Origin: Bryopsis sp. KO-2023
Taxonomy: Eukaryota > Chlorophyta > Ulvophyceae > Bryopsidales > Bryopsidaceae
Assembly: GCA_030272585.1 (NCBI GenBank)
Contig: BSYQ01000010.1
Location: 4,464,001 to 4,528,000, forward strand
Reading direction: 5' to 3'
DNA length: 64,000 nucleotides
Part shown: positions 23,790-35,056 of the stretch, piece by piece
How positions within the stretch are numbered: position 1 is the stretch's first letter
Layout: each line of letters begins with the position of its first letter
The notes under the pieces: generated by a model
Told to the model about the DNA's origin: nothing
Seen by the model: the letters and a program-made list of their open reading frames with translations, nothing else
Databases searched by the model: none
Position numbers and translations under genes: made by a program

Positions 23790-26670
23790 ATGGCGCTGAC
23801 ACGCCTATTGACTTCGTTTGGTGTTCCGGAAGTCCAGAGAGCGACTTGTGTCGTCCACCCCGCCGCCTTGGCTAGATTTGACACCACCAGCGCAGTTGCC
23901 AGCCCGCAGTTGTCAGATCCTGTTGTGGATGCGACCACGGAGGTTAGCCCTCCCGAAGCGGTTGCACAAACAGCGAACCCCCCAGGGCCGAAAAGGAAAA
24001 GGAAGTTTAACAGGAAAAGCAAAGCTGCTGAACCGAAGGATGCCAAATCTGATCAGGTGGCGTCGACGTCGCCAAACGGATCCGGCCAACACAAGAAACC
24101 GTCCTGGAAGTATAAGTCCAGAACTCAGGAGAATGTTTTCCATAAAGGCACGTGGTTGAACCTGTCGAGATTGCATTACGAGAATAGTCACCATTGGAAG
24201 ACACATGAAGCCCACCAGGCTTGGAGAAGAAGCGTGAACGCTCACTTGGAGTTCTCCACACACAACCTATTTCCGACGGCAGCTTGTTTCAGTCACCAGG
24301 GCCGTCATTTTCTTACGAGCCTAAAGAAAACGACGCTTAGATTGGCGGAGAAAGAACCCCTCGCTCCAACGGTTGCGAGGGACATTGGTTGGGCAGCTGG
24401 GAAGCAATATTGGCTTGATAAGGAGCTTAGTGGCGTCGTCTGCGATGGGCTGATCAAGGATGGAGACATCAAGTCCACAGAGGTGAAGGGAATCAAATTA
24501 ACATCAAGATTGGCTGTGGATGGATGAGAATAGGGATTGGCTCAAAACCGGGGAAGGGATGAAATAAGTTGGTCCTACCAATGTTGGCACAATTTTTTGA
24601 TCAAGTTTCATGGAAAAGTGCTGTGAAAGTAGTCGTATCGATGGATGCATCGAACATGAAAACAATCTGGATTTCTCTTTTCAAATTTTTTATTTGGGTG
24701 GGGGTTGGGGAGCTAAAAAACGAAACAAAGGCCAAACATCAGGGATTGGCCACTTGAAGTGTAGCAGACATTCTTGAGTAGCCAGGATCTGATCAGAAGA
24801 TAGAAAGAAAAAAAACTCAACGTTTTGCACCAGGAGAATAGCATGTCCAAGGGTATTGTACGGAGGGTAGCAGCTAAATATCTTGCAAAAACTAGGTTCC
24901 TTCAACATTTTCAATCTTGCCATTCTTTTTTTCCCTGGAGAAACAATAGCTTTCACGGTGGTTGGTGTTGATTGGGAACCGTCCTTTTTGGCTGTTCAGG
25001 TTCCTCTTCAAGAGATCGTCCCAGTGATTTGGGGAATGGCAAACTCGGGCCAATACCCTGAAAAGCTGTTCGACATGATTATCGGCAAGAAGGCTGAAAT
25101 CATGGATAAGTTCAATGTTCAAAACTGTACGAACGTGCTTTGGGCCATGGCTGTGTGTGGATATCACCCAGGGAACGATTTCTTGTCGTGGATGTCAGAG
25201 TACACAGCCAGTTTGTTCGAGAAAGCCCCGAATTCTGCCATTCCTCAGGCAGTGAGCGATTTCCTTTGGAGTTTGGGGCGATTCAGCTATGAACCGGAGC
25301 CTTTGAAAGTGGTGCACAAGGTTTTAGCTTGGGCTTATGACAGACTACCGGCGTTTGAAATTGGAGAAATCACTGGGACGGGTGGGTTAACTGTGTGGAG
25401 CTCTGAGGCTGTTAACGCCCTTCTCTGAATGCTTTTGTTTTATATTGAATATATTAACATTGAGATTAATTAATTAATCACTCATCATCAGACATAGAAA
25501 AATCAACCATGAAGGAAATATGCATTTAGATGTTGGCAAGCAATGGATTTGTTCCCTTTCACTCACTATAGCATATTGTTTTTCTATGCTCAGTATTTTT
25601 TATTGGGGGATGGATAGATTTTACAGTTATTGTTGAACTGAAGTGGATTGCAGTAACTTTTTCACTCTATAATATGTGGGTGGGGGCATTTGAAGCCAAA
25701 AAACAATTGCCAATTTGGGTCGGAATCATCTCACCCAACGAATCCCCCACCTCCATAGGCGCAACCAGGATTTCGGGGGAGGGGGGGCCGAAATATTTTT
25801 TGGGGGGGCCACTTTTAATTTTTGTGCCGTTCACAGTAGAAAATCTGCTGAACATTATTTATTTTTTTTCTTGCTAGCTTTCTTGGGGGGGCCAGAAAAA
25901 TTTTTAGGGGGGCCACGCCCCCCCAGGCCCCCCCGTGGTTGCGCCTATGCCCACCTCCCTCCCCCCCTTTTCAAAAAATGAGGAATCATGGTGACATAGT
26001 GTAACGTGATGTTTTGATTTCTGTTTTTCCAACAGCACTCGGCTTGGCGATGTGCAAAGTTTTGACTAGTGAGGACATGCGTAAACTGGGTGAATCTTTT
26101 CGGGAGCGATCCATAAAAACCGGAATGGCAATGGACAGCTTACATGCAGATCGCATGTTCACCCTTACCCTGTTATTCCCAGCAGAGGAGCGTCTCCGAT
26201 TCCAACAAATGTGTTTCGGACCCAACCTAGAGAAAGCCACAGAAGCAAGGCAAGAAAGGCAGTCCCAAATCGCCGTTCAAATGAGAGGAAATCATTTCCT
26301 GCAGCGGGTGGGACGACATTTGGAGAAGGCTGGAGCTAGCTATAAAATCGGAGTTATCAGCGTGGATAGGAATTTGGCGTTCGAGTTGCTGGTGACAGAA
26401 GGCGAAGAGACTTACGCATTGATTCCAGTTTTCCCCATGTCAAAGAATCGGAACGATGGGTCGGTTCTATTGGGCGAGACGATTTTGGCAAGGCAGTTGA
26501 TCGAACGGCAGGGGTTGAGGTTTGGGGGGGTGTTAGAATGGAGCTCTGGGGTTACTAAAACCGAAGAGCAGCAGAATTCTACACCAGAGTCTTCAGATGA
26601 CGCTGGGACTGACATTGAGGTCAATGAAGCCAATGCTGAACAAAAAACGGAACAAGGTGCACATGCATAG
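23790..26670 (+). CDS. OPR/FASTK-like protein with C-terminal RAP-like domain
   Basis: Exons 23790-24482, 25000-25381 and 26036-26670 join in phase, giving about 570 residues. The frame is open to 23625, but the first ATG is 23790 (MALTRLLTSFGVPEVQRAT), which gives a basic, Ser/Ala-containing organellar targeting sequence. A Lys-rich linker (PKRKRKFNRKSK) follows. The middle has repeats of the form found in OPR/FASTK proteins: VIWGMANSGQYPEKLFDMI, VLWAMAVCGYHPGNDFLSW and FLWSLGRFSYEPEPLKVV. The C-terminal part ends SVLLGETILARQLIERQGLRF, like the end of a RAP domain, then an acidic tail. Such proteins stabilise or process organellar RNAs (family knowledge). Intron 2 contains a hAT-like MITE. 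Family assignment is by motif only. Confidence 0.75.
25754..25949. mobile_element. Non-autonomous hAT-like MITE
   Basis: A 196-bp element with terminal inverted repeats: CATAGGCGCAACCA at the left and its complement TGGTTGCGCCTATG at the right, both continuing into G-rich or C-rich arms. It is flanked by a perfect 8-bp direct duplication, CCCACCTC (25746-25753 and 25950-25957). An 8-bp target duplication with short TIRs fits the hAT superfamily; P elements also make 8 bp. It encodes nothing. Runs of seven G at 25787 and 25801, and of C near the right arm, can pair into a long hairpin. It lies inside intron 2 of the RAP-like gene. Confidence 0.85.
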
Positions 26671-27406
26671 GGTCTGGATGACGGTTGGCAGTGGATTTTC
26701 ACGTAGATTTGTTTTTCGGGGGGGGAAGGAATTCGGCATTTTTAGGTGACAAATAGAAGTTTCATGGAGTTGGTTTTTTCCTCCTCAATATGCATAGATG
26801 GTTCGGATTGAAAAATATATGGAGCAGTGTGGTAGGTAACCAATTTCGTGCTGAGCTAGAGCAGCACGGCAATCATCGATTACTTCTGGCTACCCAGGAT
26901 TGTCTTGATGCCAGGAAGTGATTCGCCAAAATCCAACTGGCAAATATCGCACCAAAATGGGAAGAATAATTAGACAAAAATATGAACTGTGGGGCCGAGA
27001 GTACTGGATGCTCTGTGATTGGGTACATGTCATGATTCCGTTGCTACTCCTATACAATCACAACTTTTTCCAAAGCTGAAATACTATAGGATCTAACAAG
27101 GAGAAAAAAGATGACGAAGACTATCAAATAAGAAAAGATAATCTGAAATGGTTCAATGAAAAACGACACTTCTGGAGCAGGCATCTGGATTTATTGAAAA
27201 GTAGAAGTAACCAGATAGGTCTTACCCTTCGGATATATACAATGAATTCGTATATATCACCTCACCTGTTCCTTGAAAACTCTGTGAAGTCTGCTTTGGA
27301 ATGGGTGGGGAAGAAGCATCAGCATGATGTACCTGACAGAATCAGTCAGATGAACCACCAGAAAGGAAAATCTCGAATGATTGCTTGACAAGCGATAATA
27401 GACAGT

Positions 27407-27770
27407 TACATAATTCCCCTCTGTCACAGCCATTGGGATCACCCCAATCTTCAGTAGTCCGACACAGAGTAAATCACTCCACCAAGCAGATGTCTAGCAA
27501 ATGGGAACACATCAGTCTTCTCAACCAGATTCTGTTCAAAATGTACAATCAATAACTTCTTCTTTGCTGTCTCCTGAAACAGAAGGGTAGAAACATATTC
27601 CTTCAGCATCCATCATTAACTTTTCTGGCCGGAGGCAACAAACCCTGTCATTGTTTAAATTGTTCTGTATAAAAGGACAGGCTTTAACCAATATTTTCCA
27701 CATTTTTTAACTACTAAGCAACCACACATCCACATGAATAGTTCTGGTTGGCGATTCTGAGTTGGGGCAA
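27407..27770. repeat. Dispersed repeat B, copy 2
   Basis: Starts ACAGTTACATAATTCCCC, has CAGAGTAAATCACTCCACCAA in the middle and ends CCACACATCCACATGAA, collinear with 10139-10660 on the same strand. It is shorter than copy 1 because of internal gaps. Confidence 0.65.
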
Positions 27771-29144
27771 GGAGATTCCGTCAGGGAAAGGCTCTCCTGA
27801 TTTGATTGAGTATCTTGGAATATTAGAAATATTGATTCATTGTTTGTGAACCAAGCAGTCACTCAAGAATATATTGCAATACTGTGGGTGCAGCGGCTTT
27901 GACATTAAAAGGAACAAGAGGCTGACTCAACATGGATCGAACAGAAGGTTGTTCCGACATCCCTAGAAATATTTCAATTCTACGCTGTTGCGAACGAAGC
28001 GGTTACTGCCAGTAAGACTCTTGGGTCCCTGTTCTTTCCTGTGTGCCAATCGCCTCTCTCTCCTGCCCTCTGTACAATCACAAACCGCAATAACCAGTCC
28101 ACATCAGCATGAGTTATGCGTATGTAGGGGGTTATAACGCCCACAAGATAACTTGCGTGAAAATTGGAAGTGCCTTGAGAAACGTACAAAGGATCAAGAG
28201 TATCAATCAGCCATTCATTATCTTGATCCAGCAAATACAACATTATTTTGAAGCAACTGGATTCATTCAATTGCACTGACAAACATCCTCATTTGGAGGT
28301 CCAGCTTCAAATCTCCAAAGGTTTAAAAAACGGCAGGCTCACTTTTTCAGCTATTCTTCAATTGTTCTCTGACTGACTGTGGAATCACACACCAACACAC
28401 ATTGATTTTGCTTTTGATAAGGTCCCTACTACTTCAGGGGGAGAAAATTGAAACAATCATACCAGATGAGGTCAAATGTCATCATGGATCTCACCCTCCA
28501 GAAAATAACAAAACATTGCGGGTAGCATGAGGGTTTCAGGCTTACATGAAAACACAACACAGGAACCGAAAACTCATATTTCTCAGATGCACAGGGAAAT
28601 ACAGGGTCCCTCTGAGGGGGATCTCACTTAACCAAAACTTTCGTCACGAATCCACAAAAAAATCAACCCATACACCCTGTTCCTTGCCTACTTAAGAGGG
28701 ATTTGGAGAACAAAACAGGTGTAGTGCTAGCCTCACGGCCACCCAAATTCCAATGCCTGCCTGGCTACCAACAGCTAGGAACACATTTCCCACGCAAATT
28801 CCTTCCTTCAAAAATTTCCCTCCCCATCTGCCGAGTTGCTGGGTGGGTTTTTCCCATGCGAAAAACAACGAGCAGTTAAGAGCTTGGAGAGGATTTCCAG
28901 CCAGAAGAGCCTGTTGATTAGACTAAAAACTTTGAGATGGATATTTGGTGCCACAAGCAACAAGCAACTGCACTGGGTGCTTTCCTCCTTGACCCATTCC
29001 ATACCTGGGGGTTCAAAACGGGGGGTCTGGAGAAACTTCGGGTTTTTGGACAAAACGTTCGGTTCGTTTCTGTACAGATCACCCACACACTTGGTGGTTG
29101 GATGTTCAAAAGGCTAAGAATCTAAATACTAGATTTTGTAACTT

Positions 29145-30600
29145 TGGATTACCACTCAGGGGTAGGCTGCTTTGCGAGATGCGAACATGGGGTTAATTGC
29201 AGCAATGGGCAATAGTTTGAAGCCTTTTGAGGTGAGCATTAGCTGCCAGAATGTCGAAACAAGTGTTTTTGGGGGGTCTGACCAGAAGCAGGTCGGGTAT
29301 CGCTGGTCAACATCTGACTGGGGAGGAGTTCATGAGGATCATTCTGCTGGTTTTTGCTCCAGATTGAAGCCATGCAAACAAGGAAGGACTACACTGAAGC
29401 TTGAAACGGCTTCTGGAACCATTGGAGTTCCCTGAAATGGAATCATTGCTTGGAACAGTTTTGAAAAACAATGGTGAACTCGAGATTCTCTGAGTGGTCT
29501 TGTTTGGTGTATTGATTGAATCTCAATTGATAATGAATGCTTCTTTTGGCCAGGTTGAGCGAAGCTGGCTTCAGGCTCAATCGGTGGAGCCCGAAATGAG
29601 ATTGGACGATACTTGAAGGGACGTGAAGCTGGGCTTATCGAGAAGCCAAGAAAACAGCTGTCGAGACTTCCCTTCTTGTATTTTCCATCTCATCCAAGCC
29701 TTGGGAAGCGATGGAGCGAACAGGTGCAGATCCAACTAGAACTGATTCAAGCGAGGGAAGGATGTTGGAGCGAAAGTCTGCTGGCTCTGATCTGCCTGTT
29801 TCCCACAGATTTTCTCAACATCCATGCTCAACAGCTTTTATGGGCATCAAACATGAAGAAAGATGGTTTCATGTGCTTTAGTTGGAGCGAGCAACATGGA
29901 CAACCCTGAAACTGATCGCAAGTGGAAGCAAGGCTATAGGTCTGCACAAATTGAGATGGGACTACCAAACGCAGCGTCGAGACGAAAACGGCGTCGAGGG
30001 CAACCAACCAGGGAGAGCCACACATGTCAGTTGGAGATTTTTTCCCGAACTGTCACTACATTGAATCCGAGGAGTTCGAGGCTGAATTCATGGAAGTTGA
30101 TTACACATGTCCGTTTTTATTCACAAATATAAATCCCAGATGCATACAACTGTCTAGCCCCTATCAAAAGAAAATGAATCAACATGAATAGGGCAGCGCT
30201 CCAAAAAAGCAAACCCTTGCGATCGATGCAAAGAGAGAGAAAGCTGTTGCCATGCCCGTTCTACCACCACTGAAAACGGGAGATGTTGAATAATTGCTAA
30301 CGACCGAGAGAAAGAACGAACCAAAAGCTGACAATCAGAAGAAAACCCCCCGAAGGTCTCGGCCGCAAAGCAAACAAAGTCCAAACCCAACTCATGACAA
30401 CGTGACGACACCTCTGCCTTCCGCTGCAAACAACGACGCAAACCAGCACATGCTTCGCGAATAGCACCAGCCAACGTGAATTCATGGAAGTTGAAAGTTG
30501 AAATTCAAAGTTGGAAGTTGATCAACTCATGAGCTGAGTTTATTGCAAACTGTCTTACAAACTGTCTTCCTCCCTTCTCAATCCCGAGTTCTTTGCGGGC
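29145..30600 (+). repeat. Dispersed repeat A, copy 2
   Basis: Collinear with 4518-5375 for the first 930 bases, then with 6650-6790 at its far end (TGTCTTCCTCCCTTCTCAATCCCGA is shared). The middle of copy 1 is absent here. Copy 2 has an extra segment near 29280-29400 that copy 1 lacks. A LINE fragment has inserted at 30101-30476. Coding frames are broken. Confidence 0.75.
30101..30476 (-). mobile_element. 5'-truncated LINE fragment with target-site duplication
   Basis: A 376-bp insert flanked by a perfect 18-bp direct repeat, TGAATTCATGGAAGTTGA, at 30083-30100 and 30477-30494. On the minus strand it reads as the end of a non-LTR retrotransposon reverse-transcriptase ORF: AIREACAGLRRCLQRKAE, then LGLDFVCFAAETFGG, running open to a stop near 30154. 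The sequence then continues about 50 bp to a short A-rich end (GTGAATAAAAACGG). Truncation of the 5' side and a long target duplication are the marks of target-primed reverse transcription. There is no long poly(A) tail. It sits inside repeat A copy 2, so it is younger than that repeat. Confidence 0.85.
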
Positions 30601-30619
30601 TACATTCCCTCTGCCACAA

Positions 30620-30850
30620 TCCTCAAGAATCCACAGGACCCCTACTTGTGTAGTAAGAAACAAATGAAATGGAAACGATCAGCAAGTGTCCAGATGTCCA
30701 ACAAATGACAGAAACAATGAGAAAAACTTCTTAGCCAGAGGAGAATATAAAGTCTCCTCCCCACTCAAAAGCAAAGCATTATGGGTATCTACCCATGTCA
30801 TACTTGGGTAAGATGTTGACTCCAATTTGCCATTGATCAGGTCATCCACA
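30620..30850. repeat. Fragment of dispersed repeat B
   Basis: The block GCCAGAGGAGAATATAAAGTCTC near 30733, followed by CCCCAC and CAAAAG, matches repeat B copy 1 near 10290. Outside this block, similarity is weak, so the limits are approximate. Confidence 0.45.
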
Positions 30851-31847
30851 TTTCCCCAATACTGTGTGAGACAAGACGACCAACAGTGTTCTACAGACGC
30901 TCCACACTTTTAAAAGTGGTGTTACTTTTGAAAAGTGGATTAAAACCGATATCATGAATGTATTGAATTTATTGTGTTGATACTTGGAGAGATTAATTCA
31001 GGTGAACTAGTAGATTCAGCATGTCCACCGTGCTCGCTGCTTCACACCAAGCCAATTGATATGATGAATAAAATCCAATTTAATGTTTCCATCACTGTGT
31101 AACTTTGTGATAAATCAAACTGGTTTATGAAATGCACGTAACAAAGAACAGGCGATCCAGATCTTTCACAACAGATGGACCACAGAACAGTCAAGTGTGT
31201 GTGTCTATTATCTTCACCACAAGCCACCTTGCGCAAGAGATTTTTCACCTTCACCATGATCAAGCACCGATTACAAACAATATTATATCACCCAGCCACA
31301 CCTACTGAATCCAAAGCCCCATTGGCTACAAAAAAAAAATCACCCAATCTCACAATCTCGACATGCAGACAAAAATACTACAGAAAATCATGAGTTCAGG
31401 TTTTATTTTCCCAAGGTCTGCTGAAATTATGACTTAATTTTGTTTCCTTCTTTTCCTTTTCACCAAACTGGTTCACGGCAAACCCCTGTTCCAAATGAGT
31501 GTGATTTCCCATAAGCAGCTACACAGCACAACATGGATCCCTTATATAGATATAAGCAAAAGAAACAGCAAATGGTCTAAATCAAAAACATAACCCATAT
31601 TGTGAAAAGCAGCCAACTCACGAGGACAGCAACTGTGGTTCACTCCCCACCTCGGAACACTACATGATCGACTTTTCTTTTCTCTCTCTCTTTTTTTTTT
31701 TTTTGCACCTTGGATTCCCCTTCCTTTTGTTATATAAACTTTGGTTTCTTGTGCACGGGAGTTAAAAGTTGAAACTTTTTTGTGTCGTTTGTATTCTTAA
31801 TTCTTTTTTTTTTCCTTTTTAAAAACCCCCCTCCTTCCTGTGGCACC

Positions 31848-34002
31848 CTAATCTTCATCAGTACCTTCTTTGCTCTTCTCGAATCCAATGGTAATGGCTG
31901 GCTTGTCGGCTTCAGCGTCATCGGCAATTGGGTCTACAGCAAGGGCAGCAGCGGCAGCGTCATCAGCACCCTCCGCACCAGGCTCTTCTCCAGGAGCTCC
32001 AGTGTCTGCTTCAAACTTGGGTGGAGGGAATAGAATGCGGCCGATGGAGTGAATGACACCATTACTCGCCATGACATCAGGCAACACCACCTGGGTTGAT
32101 TCAAGAATCCTTGTCAGATCAGCTTCAACATCCCTCTCCAAACCCACACATATTAACACTACACCAAGACATGACGTTTCAATGAGAATCTGATAAAGAA
32201 ACCATAAACCGAGACAAGACGTTTCAATGTCAGTCAAAAAAAAGGAAGGGAAACATTACCTCAGCACAGAAGGCTCCAGCGTTGGGGTCGCAAGTGCACC
32301 TCTCGCAAGTCCTCTGGCAGAAACCACCTGGCCATTGCGCTCCCAAAGGACTGATCATGAAGGGGTCGTAACACTTGGCAAACTCAACTTGTTGTTCACA
32401 GTCGATGCCATCTGGGGTGGGTTTGTCCACACAGGAGTCATGGAGCAAGATCTTGCCCTCTCCCATGGCGCCATCCAAGAACGGAACAATCTCAACAGTC
32501 TTTGCAGTGACAATCGCAGTGTTATTTTTGAAGTACTCTGTGCTCCAGCCATCCTTCATGATGTGGTACAACAGAATGTCCTTCAATTCAGGGAGTTCGA
32601 GGACGGCTTCCACTGGGATGGGCTCGTTTCCAGGACCAGCAATCTGGGCACGGAATGCATCAAAAGCTTCGTCCGTTGGCGCCAACAACTGCAGAGATCA
32701 CAACAGACCCTCAGTAACAAGAATTCCCCAGCCATCTCCCAACAGCAAAATGTACGACCATCTGTTTTCCCAATCCTGACAAAAAAGGATAGTCTCGCAC
32801 AGAAATTATACCCCATGACACTGCAATCACAGGTGTTACTAAGAATATGCTTACAGTGAATGGGCCTCTCTTGGGGACACCTTCCTTTGGAGGAGGAGGA
32901 GGAGGTGGGGGTGGGGGAGGTGGTGGAAGGGCAGACCTGTTCACACCAAATCCAAACCAAGCAGGGAACTGGGGGTCGATTGGTGGAGGAGGAGGTGCTT
33001 CTGGAAACTCAGGACCGTCATATTTTGGATCATTCTTCGCAGTCAGAGAATCCATCAAGTCCGTAGCCTATCAGCAACCACATCCAGTTGTCAATTCCTG
33101 CCAAATGCATAGTGAGAAAGATCATGCAGAAGAAGCCACTGGCAAAGGTTTTTTTTTACCTCCAGCGCTGCCAGGAAGGTATCAAATCCACCAAGGACTT
33201 TCAAGGTTTCAATGACATCCAGGTCTTCAGGCAGCACCACATAGGTTTCGTTTTCCATCAATCGAACAGCAGTTGCCTGGGTAGAGGAAGTCCATCCCAC
33301 CTCTCCAACAGTGGCACCCTCGGAGTCGGAAAGAGTGATCGTATCTCTGCAGGGAGCTCAATTCTCAGTCCAAAAAAGTGCACCACCTTCAAGAAATCAG
33401 ATATGATGGCGACGTTGCAAGATAGTCTGACAAATCAGCCAACCTGATTCCAATAGTGAAGTCGAAGCCGCAAGGGTTCTCCTCAGACTTCGCAGAGACG
33501 GTGAGCTTATGACCGGGTGCGATCGAGGAAAATTCCTCGCACCCCTCTCCCTCGCCGAAATCGTAGATAGTCGATTCCTCCTTTTTGTCTTCAGCGTCGG
33601 CGTCCTTCAGAGTCCAGCCCGTCAAATCCTGCGTCTGCCCTCCGACATTCCTCAGGACCACGAGATCGGTGTCGTTCTCTTTGCCAGGGAAAGACACCAC
33701 TCTCTCGATCACCACGTTTGGCTCGGTCTGACCTTCAATGACTGGAACATCTTGCACCAACAACTCCTCCTACAGACAGCGCGAACAAACGTCACCGTGC
33801 CTGTAATCTTTCCCCTGCAGTCTGCGCCGCCGCCGCCGCCGCCGACCGTGACAGATTTAATCTGAAAAAGGAGTTTTCTGGGGACATCAGATCCGGCTCT
33901 TACCGCTGGACCCTCGACGGCGCCAAAGAAAGGATTCGCCTGGGCGTGCACCTGGACCGCCAGGAGTAGGAAACAAGCCAGCACGGACATACGACCCATC
34001 AT
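31848..34002 (-). CDS. Secreted lamin-tail plus fasciclin (FAS1) protein
   Basis: Minus-strand gene. Exons 34002-33904, 33769-33444 and 33346-33160, then one ending GPFT near 32855, 32688 to about 32260, and a last exon ending at 31848. MMGRMSVLACFLLLAVQVHAQA is a clear signal peptide. Next comes a lamin-tail-like domain (VVIERVVSFPGKENDTDLVVLRN, then LTGWTLKD). A FAS1 domain starts around VIETLKVLGGFDTFLAALE, is interrupted by about 60 residues with a run of 13 prolines, and resumes at GPFTLLAPTDEAFDAF and LLYHIMKDGW. A Cys-rich insert (GGFCQRTCERCTCDPNAGAFC) follows, then VMASNGVIHSIGRILFPP closes FAS1. The tail is acidic and Ala-rich. FAS1 proteins act in adhesion or the extracellular matrix (family knowledge). 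An ATG at 33999 is equally possible. Confidence 0.9.
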
Positions 34003-34778
34003 TTTATCTTGCAAGAGCTGCAACGCGGCTCCGCTTTCTGAGGGAGGGCAACGATAAACGTAAGGAACATTCTCACACCCTCACAACGAAAGACATATGG
34101 CAGCGCTCAATCGAAGGGAAAAACATGATCCGGCACTACTGGATACTCCCAAGCAGCCAATTCCTGCGTATGTCTTTTCGCACCAACCTTCTTTCACTCA
34201 GTCTCTTCTGAGGATCGCCACACCGCTTCAATAGCAGTGGAGACAGAAGAACTCGAAGCCACTGGCAGCTCAATGCCGGTGTTTGGGGGACAAACCACAC
34301 AGCAAACCCAAATGCTGTAAGTGTTCGTAGGCTCAGGCGCAATTGGGAACACTTGTATGCGATTGTGCTCTAAGAGGAGAGATTCCGTTGGACTCGATCC
34401 TGTCCCCGCACGACGGGACATGAAAAGACTTGCTAGCGTTTGTCTGTCGTGATGGCTCGGCTGTGGATCCTCCCGTGGCTCACAACAGGACATGACTGTG
34501 TTGGGGTGTTGTGAAGCGCCCAGCAAGACATTCCACAGTTGCAAACAACAGTGCATCGTAACGATATGTGATATCGATATCAACAAAAGCGTCCGTGATT
34601 ATGGATCTGCTCAGTGCTTTTGTTGATATTGATCCACAGGGCTGCAAGGATATACTAGAACGATATGAATCCTTCGTCTCCAGATAGGGCAACGACGAAA
34701 GTGTTCTGCAACAGCCTCCAGGAGGCGTGGATAAAGACTCGATCGCGCAGACAAGTCCATTTTCGCACTTCGTGTGGG
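34003..34778. promoter_or_regulatory. Divergent promoter region, interrupted at its right end
   Basis: Upstream of the fasciclin gene. It is CpG-rich in parts. Before the LTR element inserted, this stretch ran directly into 37871-37879 and formed an inter-gene region of about 780 bp between divergent genes. 34774-34778 is the left copy (GTGGG) of the element's target duplication. Confidence 0.55.
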
Positions 34779-34922
34779 TGAACAAGGGGGATGGTCTCAC
34801 AGCGTATAGGCAACTCCAAAGGGGCAGTGGATTACAAGACAACACAATCACTTTAATATCCGTTCATCCCCACAACCGTACCGCTCACCAGTACTGCCAC
34901 GTTGGTGTTCTGCCCACTTACA
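34779..34922 (-). repeat. LTR, 3' copy of the retrotransposon
   Basis: 144 bp, identical by eye to 37722-37865. On the element's strand it begins TGTAAGTGGGCAGAACACC and ends CCCCCTTGTTCA. Confidence 0.9.
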
Positions 34923-35056
34923 GAACTCCCCCCTCGAGAAAGATCACGTCCACGGATCGTTCGTTCTGTAAACAAAAACTTCACCACCTCTCTGGCCATC
35001 ACTTCATACTTTCAACAAAAAGTTTCACCTTCTAGCGTGCAACCGTTTTTGCTTTT

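Larger units (their letters stand above)
26671..31847. other. Repeat-rich intergenic region
   Basis: Lies between two convergent genes. It contains repeat B copy 2 (27407-27770), repeat A copy 2 (29145-30600) with a LINE fragment inserted, and a small piece of repeat B near 30733. The remaining sequence (26671-27400, 27780-29140 and 30850-31847) is AT-rich with no supported gene. Long open frames at 28800-29110 exist in several frames at once and look random. Confidence 0.55.

Noticed and set aside
28808-29117. Overlapping open frames on both strands
   Set aside because: Frames on opposite strands mirror each other and show no conserved motif.
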